Shown: positions 29,061 to 35,739 of the stretch, piece after piece | Layout: each line of letters opens with the position of its first letter | Numbering within the stretch: the first letter of the stretch is position 1 | Assembly: GCF_021310995.1 (NCBI RefSeq) | Contig: NZ_CP054151.1 | Span: forward strand, 599,501-663,500 | Length of the DNA: 64,000 nt | Source of the DNA: Agrobacterium vaccinii | GTDB lineage: Bacteria > Pseudomonadota > Alphaproteobacteria > Rhizobiales > Rhizobiaceae | Direction: 5' to 3' | Notes under the pieces: generated by a model | Databases searched by the model: none | Told to the model about the DNA's origin: nothing | The model's input: only the letters and a program-made list of their open reading frames with translations | Translations under genes and position numbers: made by a program

Positions 29061-29366
29061 TTAACCGCCGGAAACCCTGATGGCCCCGGCCTCGCCAAGG
29101 CTGCGCTGAACGTCGGCGACATCCCCCGCGGCTATATCCGCGGAGACTTCGATTTCACCCTCAAGCGGCGCATCATCCCGCGCGCCCTCGCCCTTCGTTA
29201 CATCGCCACCGGAAGGCTGAGAACCCACTGTGTTTTCAGCAGTAGCCGACTGAACGAAAATGTCCGGCCGCGCGATGCCGTGCTGCTGGACCATATGTTC
29301 GACTGCAAGATCTGCCGAAGCCCTTGTATTGAAAATAGCGCGTATCGTGGTGGTGCTGTCATCAGC
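29061..29366 (-). CDS. Small hypothetical soluble protein
   Basis: 101 residues from ATG 29366, preceded by AGGAG. It begins MADDSTTTIRAIFNTRASADLAVEHMVQQHGI, a ferredoxin-like beta-alpha pattern seen in small stress-type proteins. An acidic Gly-rich stretch and an EIEVSADIAAGDVADVQ segment follow. The repeated strand-helix layout suggests a small alpha/beta domain, but I do not recognise a named family. About 105 bases separate it from the upstream-facing DUF4112 gene. Confidence 0.7.
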   Translation of the reverse strand, partial: ADDSTTTIRAIFNTRASADLAVEHMVQQHGIARPDIFVQSATAENTVGSQPSGGDVTKGEGARDDAPLEGEIEVSADIAAGDVADVQRSLGEAGAIRVSGG

Positions 29367-29591
29367 CATTGAAGCGTCTCCTGTTTCGGATGTCCCACAA
29401 CGCAGACGATCTCGACCGCCCATAGTTCCAAAACCATTTTAAATGGTGGCATTTTCAGAATGAACTCATCCTTCCTGGCATTATGGTGATCAGCGCAAAT
29501 GAAGACACGTCAAAGTCTTCGATGATCTGCAAATAATCTTCCAAACCCGGTCCGCGAGTGGAGAATGACCGGACTTATGAAAAAACCTGCA

Positions 29592-30254
29592 TTACGATAC
29601 CAAGCGCTTTCTCGTCAGGTACATTTCAACCCCTGCCCGCGTCAAAAAAGAAGCCAGCCCTACGATGATCGCCACAATACGGATACGCAATTCATCCGTC
29701 TCGACCTCCGCCTGACGCGTCTCCAACAGGTCGCGTTCGCTAACCGTAATACTGCCGATGATATCGCGGATATGATCCATCGTTCCGACCGCCATGTAAG
29801 ATATTTCATTCGCACGCGCGGCTTCCGCACTCTGGTTGTCGTGCAGCGAAATGGAGTGGCTCAACTCGGCCAACTTCTGATCGACCAAACCCTTTAGAGT
29901 TGCGACACGCGCGACCTGCGCACTATTGTCGGAAATCCTTGTCGATAGGTCACTTTGGAGGACATTCAGTCGTTCCATCGCCTTTTCGTAGGGCGCAAGA
30001 TATCGACGGTCGCCACTGACAAGATATCCCCTCTGCCCCGTTTCCGCATCATCGAGCGCTATCAGAACATCCTTCGTCGTGTCGATCGCCTCATAGGTGT
30101 GAACAACCATATCCTGATGATCGCTCAAAAGGGTGTGGGTCCATGTCGTAGCCAGTACGCCTGACGCGATCACGACCCCGATGGGGATCGATCGCAACAA
30201 AGTAGGGACCGTCAGATACCTACGACGCAACGAACTCCAGGACAATTCACTCAT
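29592..30254 (-). CDS. CHASE3-domain membrane protein lacking an output domain
   Basis: 220 residues. A transmembrane helix (about 20-40), a CHASE3-type extracytoplasmic helical domain (VLIALDDAETGQRGYLVSGDRRYLAPYEKA is its hallmark) and a second transmembrane helix (about 190-207) are present. It ends at MYLTRKRLVS. CHASE3 domains normally sit on histidine kinases or diguanylate cyclases; none follows here, and the stop is a clean TAA. It may be a dedicated sensor partner or a truncated receptor. It overlaps a small upstream frame by 4 bases and is the last chromosomal gene before the island. Confidence 0.8.
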   Translation of the reverse strand: MSELSWSSLRRRYLTVPTLLRSIPIGVVIASGVLATTWTHTLLSDHQDMVVHTYEAIDTTKDVLIALDDAETGQRGYLVSGDRRYLAPYEKAMERLNVLQSDLSTRISDNSAQVARVATLKGLVDQKLAELSHSISLHDNQSAEAARANEISYMAVGTMDHIRDIIGSITVSERDLLETRQAEVETDELRIRIVAIIVGLASFLTRAGVEMYLTRKRLVS

Positions 30255-30475
30255 TTCGTGGCTCGCTCAACCCATATTCGACTGAATCTCTTCGCATCCA
30301 CCAAGCCACTACATTGGTCTGTCGTTGCCAGATGAACATCGCACGGAGTCATCAACGACACCAACTGCGATTTCGGCTCACCATGAGCAGCAATATCTTC
30401 AATGTCGATATCGAAGCGGATGTAAAAGCAATTGAGATTTACAGCTGCGCGATGCTTGCTAGACAACGCGATCAT
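30251..30475 (-). CDS. Possible small hypothetical protein upstream of the CHASE3 gene
   Basis: 74 residues ending in a TGA that overlaps the CHASE3 start codon (ATGA), which is the main reason to list it. The sequence (FDIDIEDIAAHGEPKSQLVSLM and onward) has no recognised motif, and there is no good ribosome-binding site before the ATG at 30475. It may be a gene remnant. Confidence 0.3.
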   Translation of the reverse strand: MIALSSKHRAAVNLNCFYIRFDIDIEDIAAHGEPKSQLVSLMTPCDVHLATTDQCSGLVDAKRFSRIWVERATK

Positions 30476-30848
30476 CGGCGAACCAATAGTCGCCCACGCC
30501 GCCTCTCAGATGAGTTCGCTAGGTTTCGAGCCTATAATCGCCCTAGTTTTGATTCACTGCAGCCTCGATTTAGAGACTCCTCGTGACCAGCGGCAGGTTT
30601 AATCTTACCGATTTCGAATAGATTGTGATTGCACTCTTATCGCCTAATAAGCCGCGATGTGTAGCGATTAAACGCACGGCCTTAAATTTATAGGGCAGAC
30701 ACAAGGTATCATCGGCATTTCTGAGACAATCATGGCGGAGAGGGTGGCCGCCTTATTAGAAGACGAAGACGTGTAGTGACATCGAATAAGTTATTTTAAA
30801 TCAATGGCATAATAATTTCAATTATGCGATAACGTCCATTGTGTATCG
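30476..30848. other. Island left junction and integrase leader, no gene
   Basis: This region holds the left attachment copy (30732-30747) and AT-rich DNA before the integrase. No coding frame with credible composition was seen. The chromosome-island boundary lies within it. Confidence 0.6.
30732..30747 (+). repeat. attL: 16-bp direct repeat of the tRNA-Ser 3' end
   Basis: ATGGCGGAGAGGGTGG here is identical to 53556-53571, which is the 3' end of the tRNA-Ser gene including its CCA. The flanking bases differ. Together with the adjacent integrase gene this marks the left end of an integrated element. Confidence 0.85.
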
Positions 30849-30875
30849 GTGAAATGCGACATATTATGTGGGGCA

Positions 30876-30887
30876 TTTTGTGGGGTT
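30876..30887 (+). repeat. Putative integrase arm-type site, left
   Basis: TTTTGTGGGGTT is found here and again, in the same orientation, at 53492-53503 near the other island end. A related GTGGGG copy lies just upstream of each. Paired short repeats inside both att regions fit integrase arm-binding sites. The site overlaps the extended 5' end of the integrase frame, arguing for the later start codon. Confidence 0.5.
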
Positions 30888-30899
30888 ATGATTGGACGT

Positions 30900-32099
30900 A
30901 TGGGCAAAGTAGCAGGTAAACACCCCGAAAAAGCGCTTTCTGCGCTCAAGGTGAAGCAACTATCGTTACCGGGGCGCTATGCAGACGGCAATGGACTATA
31001 TCTCGTGGTTGACCCATCTGGTGCAAAGCGATGGATGTTGCGTGTCACGATACAAGGTAAGCGCTCAGACATGGGGTTGGGAAGCCTGTCTCTGGTGACT
31101 TTGGCAGACGCGCGAGAAAAGGCTCTGGAGTATCGTAGAGCGGCTCGACAGGGCGAAGATCCACTTGCAGCTAAGCGTCAAGCGAAAAGGGTCTACCCCA
31201 CTTTCGAAAAAGCCGCCCGGACGGTGCACGCTGAGCACAAATTGGCTTGGAAGAACGATAAACATATTCAGCAGTGGATCAATACGCTCTCGGAATATGC
31301 CTTCTCGATTATCGGCGAGATGCGGATAGACAAAATCGACACCCCTGACATCTTGCGGGTTTTGTCTCCGATTTGGTTGAGTAAACCTGAAACTGCGCGG
31401 CGTATACGTCAACGCATCGCCAGTGTTTTCGATTGGGCGAAAGCCTCAGGCTTTCGCGATGGCGACAACCCTGTCGAGGGAGTTACGAGGGGGCTACCGA
31501 AGCAAACGAAGCAGGTCAAACATCATGAGGCGCTTCCGTTTGCGGAGGTTCCAGACTTTCTCATCAAGTTAAAAGCATCCAACAGTAACCTGATATCGAA
31601 ATTGGCATTCGAGTTGCTCATTTTGACGGCTACACGGACTAGCGAAACCATTCTTGCAAAGCCGGGTGAATTCGACCTGAAGAAAAAAGTGTGGGTTGTG
31701 CCTGCCGACAGAATGAAGACCAAACGTGAGCACCGCATTCCCCTTGTAGATCGTGCTGTCAAAATCATCGAACAGGCGCAGGAGCTTTCATTGGGCGGCG
31801 ACTACCTTTTTCCAGGGCAAAAGCGGGGCAAGCCACTATCCAATATGGTTTTCCTCAAAATACTTGGTAGCATGGAGCTGGGCGTAACAGCTCATGGCTT
31901 TCGATCTTCTTTCAGGGATTGGGCAGCGGAATCTACCAATCACCCACGTGATGTTGTCGAAATGGCTCTTGCTCACGCCATTGAAAATAAAGTTGAGGCA
32001 GCATACCGTCGCGGCGATCTATTCGAAAAACGTCGGGAGTTAATGACTGAATGGGAAAAACACCTCTCTTTGATTTCCCTGAAGCCGCCAAGCATCTAG
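30900..32099 (+). CDS. Site-specific tyrosine integrase (DUF4102 N-terminus, island type)
   Basis: 399 residues from ATG 30900; ATG 30888 or the frame start at 30849 are alternatives. The N-terminal arm-binding domain reads LKVKQLSLPGRYADGNGLYLVVDPSGAKRW. The catalytic domain has the first Arg in TATRTSETILA, HGFRSSFRDWA (His-x-x-Arg), His in ALAHAIENK and the nucleophile Tyr in AAYRRGD. These enzymes integrate islands into tRNA 3' ends, matching the tRNA-Ser repeats at both ends. The catalytic residues are intact, so the element may still be excisable. Confidence 0.95.
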   Translation: MGKVAGKHPEKALSALKVKQLSLPGRYADGNGLYLVVDPSGAKRWMLRVTIQGKRSDMGLGSLSLVTLADAREKALEYRRAARQGEDPLAAKRQAKRVYPTFEKAARTVHAEHKLAWKNDKHIQQWINTLSEYAFSIIGEMRIDKIDTPDILRVLSPIWLSKPETARRIRQRIASVFDWAKASGFRDGDNPVEGVTRGLPKQTKQVKHHEALPFAEVPDFLIKLKASNSNLISKLAFELLILTATRTSETILAKPGEFDLKKKVWVVPADRMKTKREHRIPLVDRAVKIIEQAQELSLGGDYLFPGQKRGKPLSNMVFLKILGSMELGVTAHGFRSSFRDWAAESTNHPRDVVEMALAHAIENKVEAAYRRGDLFEKRRELMTEWEKHLSLISLKPPSI

Positions 32100-33088
32100 C
32101 CGAAAAAATTACGGATTTAGCATGCGAAATGAACTTCGTTGAGAGGCCAGACGATGAGCCGCTTTTCGCAGAGTCATATTTATTACACGGGTTCGACTCA
32201 TCACGCGCAGTTCAGCTTCTCTCTGATGGCGCGCCATCTTTCTACGGACATAAGGATGCGGTATATGCAGCATTCTGTGGCTGGATATTCTCTCCCCCAA
32301 GCGTTGGCGGTGATGACGACGATAATAGCGATGGTTTTATTCTAGATTTAGTCGCGGCATCCGTGATGCGGCTACTTGGTGAAGCAGAAGAAATTGCAAG
32401 CGAACTACCATATGGATCGCCTCTAAATCAGGACATTTTGGCGCGTTACTTTATCGCAGGGCCGCAGTTTATCGAGCAGATTTATAATGCGATTTGTGGA
32501 GTGCGGTTGCTAAACGAGATCGCAAGTGAAGGTGATATCAAAATTGCTGTGAGCGAGGACTACAGGGCCGAAAGTACGGTTCTGCAATTCATACGATATT
32601 GTCATTATTGGTCGTCAAATCCGAATTTGAAAATTAAGCCGAGTGTTCGTCGCGGCATTAACGCCGTGAAACAAGAGGTTGATCCCGAACGTTTCTGGGC
32701 TTCTGAGGCCGCAATATACGATGTATGGGGCAAAATGAAGCATACTGTCGCCTTGAGATACGCGGCGAGCTCGATTGTAATGGATCACGGCGTGTTGTTG
32801 GACGAATGGTATGACGGAAACTTTGATTATAAAGAGCAGTCAAACTTAGTACCGCTTCTTTTGGGGCGTGCCCGATATGTATGCGATCACGTTCTCGCTA
32901 AGATGCACGACTTTGAAGTCTATGCCGTTAACGTTGAGCCATTGAAAAAAGTGAGTCCTATTGAATTTGATTTGTTCCGACTTGATAAAACTGAATTAGC
33001 CTCAGCAAACGACAAGAACGTCAATAAGAATCGATTGCTGCAGAAAGCAAAAGCGACCCGCGTAAAATTAAATCGCGACAAGGGGTAA
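32051..33088 (+). CDS. Hypothetical protein overlapping the integrase gene
   Basis: 345 residues; the frame starts 49 bases inside the integrase gene, so translation coupling is likely. The protein is acidic in its first half, has the segment GGDDDDNSDGFILD near residue 92, many aromatic residues and a basic tail (KAKATRVKLNRDKG). No catalytic motif or membrane segment is evident and I do not recognise a family. Base composition is lower in GC than the chromosome, as for other island cargo. Confidence 0.75.
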   Translation: MGKTPLFDFPEAAKHLAEKITDLACEMNFVERPDDEPLFAESYLLHGFDSSRAVQLLSDGAPSFYGHKDAVYAAFCGWIFSPPSVGGDDDDNSDGFILDLVAASVMRLLGEAEEIASELPYGSPLNQDILARYFIAGPQFIEQIYNAICGVRLLNEIASEGDIKIAVSEDYRAESTVLQFIRYCHYWSSNPNLKIKPSVRRGINAVKQEVDPERFWASEAAIYDVWGKMKHTVALRYAASSIVMDHGVLLDEWYDGNFDYKEQSNLVPLLLGRARYVCDHVLAKMHDFEVYAVNVEPLKKVSPIEFDLFRLDKTELASANDKNVNKNRLLQKAKATRVKLNRDKG

Positions 33089-33332
33089 CGGGTCGCATGG
33101 GGTTCCGTTAGCTTTTTTGTCATCAAAATGGTCCAGTTGGTATTAGCCATTGGTCGGAATCGTAGCTTACAATTTCAGATTTCCGCATAACAAAAGATCA
33201 ACATATTCAGATATTTGATCCTCTCCAAATTTTTGTAGAGATCTCCAGAGATTCGTGGAGAAATTTTCATCGCTCCGCCCTCGGTCTATTTTCCTCGCAT
33301 CCAATACGGATGGGAAATAAAGGGAATAGAAC

Positions 33333-33548
33333 ATGGAAATTGATACTCGACACAAACTTCTACGCGTAGGGCAGATTGCAAAACCAGAGGGTATTCTCGG
33401 GGTAAGCAAATCGACGTTCTGGTCGATGGTGCGCGCTGGAACAATCTCGCAGGGTATCAAAATTGGTCCGCGGATGCGTGCATGGCGAGCCTCCGAAATC
33501 ACCGCTTTGATCGACCGCCTTGAAATTCAGGGAGACTCAGATGTCTAA
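33333..33548 (+). CDS. AlpA/excisionase-like DNA-binding protein
   Basis: 71 residues. A MerR/AlpA-like winged helix: LLRVGQIAKPEGILGVSKSTFWSMVRAGTISQGIKIGPRMRAWRASEI, with the typical Arg-x-x-x-W pattern for choosing a helix-wing contact. AlpA-type proteins activate integrase genes or act as excisionases in islands. The stop overlaps the start of the next small gene. Confidence 0.85.
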   Translation: MEIDTRHKLLRVGQIAKPEGILGVSKSTFWSMVRAGTISQGIKIGPRMRAWRASEITALIDRLEIQGDSDV

Positions 33549-33750
33549 ACGTCGCAATTCACCCAAGAAAAACACCTCCCCAGAAAAAGATAGCGTCCCA
33601 GAATTTCGACCAGATGACGATGACGACGAAGTGCATGACGAGACCTATCGGGAGTATCACGAACGAAGCGATCAAGAAGGGTGCGATGATTTAGACGCAA
33701 AAATAACTTCTTCTAACTGGCGTTCAAATCGGAATTGGTTTGGGGGATGA
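33541..33750 (+). CDS. Small acidic hypothetical protein
   Basis: 69 residues from ATG 33541, with GGGAG upstream, overlapping the AlpA-like gene by 8 bases. A basic, Lys/Ser-rich start (MSKRRNSPKKNTS) is followed by a strongly acidic middle (PDDDDDEVHDETYREYHERSD) and an Asn/Trp-rich end. It looks disordered. The coupling to the AlpA-like gene is the only functional hint. Confidence 0.55.
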   Translation: MSKRRNSPKKNTSPEKDSVPEFRPDDDDDEVHDETYREYHERSDQEGCDDLDAKITSSNWRSNRNWFGG

Positions 33751-33805
33751 GTAAGAAATTGATCAATAACCGTCTTTGCGAATCCGAACTGAGAGGCAGG
33801 TAGTT

Positions 33806-34594
33806 ATGACTGCAAACCAGTCTACAAAAAAAGCTAGCAAACCCACCCACGTCAAGAAGAAAGGAAAATCGGATAATCCGAAAAATGGTCAGTCTACCAG
33901 ACCCCTCGTTGACAAGATGACTGCATTGTATTTCGATTTTCAAAATCATCGTAAGGCGCATCGAAAGGCAATTCGAGCTGACATCGTCGCCGCAGTCGAA
34001 ATCGGCTTGGAGATGCAGAACGACCCCGAGCAGTGGGCTTACTTTTGTGAAAATTGTTGGAAAGAGAATCCACCAAAAGTCAGCCAGATTGATAAAGCTG
34101 TCAAATTTGCGATCATGTACATGGTAGGGGCGAGCCGCTCTGGACGCAGCAAAGCAAGCTTTTATTACAGTGCCGTCAAGTTGTCTGTTGACAGCGGCAT
34201 TAGGGGTGAAGAGCTAAAGCAGGTACTAAAAGCGGAAGGGCTCGCTAACCTTAGGAAAAAGCATACTGAGCATAAAAAGAATATGAAATCCTCGTCGCCA
34301 GTTGAGAAGAGTGGCTGCACGGTTTCCGAAAAACCGACGAAAAATCCGATAACTAAAAAAGCCTCAGGCGGCGATAAGGTCACGAGTACTAAGCAAGGCG
34401 TGAATGAGCGCAACGAAAAGCTGAAAGGACAGAAACATGAATGGTCGGCCTTATTGAGTTTTGATGACAAAAAAAATCGCATGACCAACCTCAAAGAAGG
34501 GCTGAAGGTTCGCATTACTGCAGAAGTTGACGCCATCGGCCAAACTTTAAGGTTGGTTGTCTCCAAAATGAAAATTGTTAGAGAGGAATTGTAA
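33806..34594 (+). CDS. Lysine-rich hypothetical island protein
   Basis: 262 residues from ATG 33806 (AGGCAGGTAG upstream). An N-terminal Lys-rich stretch is followed by a helical central domain of about 100 residues (DFQNHRKAHRKAIRADIVAAVEIGLEM, EQWAYFCENCWKEN). A second basic, low-complexity linker and a final ~50-residue domain follow (LKEGLKVRITAEVDAIGQTL). A nucleic-acid-binding role is plausible from charge. It belongs to the alpA operon; I do not recognise a family. Confidence 0.7.
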   Translation: MTANQSTKKASKPTHVKKKGKSDNPKNGQSTRPLVDKMTALYFDFQNHRKAHRKAIRADIVAAVEIGLEMQNDPEQWAYFCENCWKENPPKVSQIDKAVKFAIMYMVGASRSGRSKASFYYSAVKLSVDSGIRGEELKQVLKAEGLANLRKKHTEHKKNMKSSSPVEKSGCTVSEKPTKNPITKKASGGDKVTSTKQGVNERNEKLKGQKHEWSALLSFDDKKNRMTNLKEGLKVRITAEVDAIGQTLRLVVSKMKIVREEL

Positions 34595-34611
34595 CTAAAT
34601 ACCCGCAATTC

Positions 34612-35157
34612 CTAGTATATTTCACTATGTGACCTCGGCAGCACCATGATGTCTGCCGGGGTCAGTCTTTTTCGGGGTATCTGCTTCAGCGTGTACAACG
34701 CTGCCTTCGGCGCAGTCTTCTCTATCGGCTCGACATGTAAACGCGCCAATGACATTCCTTTTCCTACCAGAAACGATTTTGGTGAACGCGCCACGATGTC
34801 ACCCAGCCTATCGCCGGTTCTGGCATTGGGTGGCACCATGAAGAACGCATGCACGTGCATTCCGTCGTTTGTCAGGATATCTGAGAGAGCCGTTTTTGCT
34901 TTTTTGTTCACCGGCCAGTCGAAGCACGATATCCAAAAAGGCATTTGTTCGATGTCGGTGTTGTGCGGTCTTTTGATCAACCTTGTTAGAAACCGGCTAT
35001 AAATGGCTTCGCATTCCTGCAGCATGTAACGCTTTTTAGTTTGCTCGTTCCCTTTCACTTGATTAAACATGAGGGTGAGAAGGTATGGCTCCCATCCCCC
35101 GAACACTCGCTCCTCCATCATGGTAATGTAGCCGTCGATTAGCTTTGCATCTGTCAT
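34612..35157 (-). CDS. HUH/YxxK endonuclease-like replication or mobilisation protein (putative)
   Basis: 181 residues. Three elements occur in the order known from rolling-circle Rep and related HUH nucleases: a hydrophobic strand YLLTLMFN (25-32, motif I), the metal-binding His-Val-His at 101-103 in DGMHVHAFFMVPP (motif II), and YTLK at 155-158 (motif III, Tyr-x-x-Lys). If correct, it would nick DNA at an origin through Tyr155. No helicase domain follows. It faces the Lys-rich gene, with a 17-base gap between the stops. Family assignment is by motif order only. Confidence 0.55.
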   Translation of the reverse strand: MTDAKLIDGYITMMEERVFGGWEPYLLTLMFNQVKGNEQTKKRYMLQECEAIYSRFLTRLIKRPHNTDIEQMPFWISCFDWPVNKKAKTALSDILTNDGMHVHAFFMVPPNARTGDRLGDIVARSPKSFLVGKGMSLARLHVEPIEKTAPKAALYTLKQIPRKRLTPADIMVLPRSHSEIY

Positions 35158-35739
35158 GCTTTATTCCTTCGTGGTTGGTTTTGTGTGGGTTGGTATGACG
35201 TTAGGTACTGATGCTGTCCTATAGGTACAGTTTGCCCATATGCCTTGCCTTTTGGGCTCCAGCATTTATGTCTCCGGATAAGGTATGCGCGTGCATGCGT
35301 GGCGCTTCCCCGCACGTCGTTTGCTTACGAATGTAATTGGCGTTTCGCCGTAGGTTGTTTACGGCCTCGTCTTTCGAGTCGAATCTTGCGCGTAACAGCC
35401 AGAAGGCGGTGTCCGTCGCGGTCGCATTAAGATAAAATTTGCCTAAATTTTATTGGTCTGAACCTGTGTTCACGCTGCGCGCTTGAGCTGGCGAACAGTG
35501 GGGCACATCGTGATTTGGACTGGAAAATCTTCAAAAAAGAACGCGCTGATCTTATTGGAGTCATCAGCGGCTCGAAGAGTTGGCAGCGCTTTGCGATTGA
35601 TGACCGCAATTACATTGTCCTTCAGATCGCCGCATGTGATGCGCCTCAGCGACCTAGACGAAGGGCTGCGAAATATGCTTTGCAGATGGAAACACAGAAG
35701 CTTCAAGCGTGACGCCTCCAATGTGAGACGACGCCAGTG
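35158..35739. other. Intergenic region (582 bp), possible small gene remnant
   Basis: No strong gene. A plus-strand frame running to the stop at 35710-35712 starts after a stop near 35430. It encodes a CxxC pair followed by ELANSGAHRDLDWKIFKKER and a basic end, but it lacks a clear start codon with a ribosome-binding site. It may be the end of a degraded DNA-binding protein. The rest is noncoding, with the promoter of the HUH-like gene expected near 35160-35230. Confidence 0.4.

Noticed and set aside
33053..33096. GCGACCCG/CGGGTCGC inverted repeat at the end of the gene at 32051
   Set aside because: The loop is 28 bases and the left arm is in coding sequence; too weak to call a terminator.
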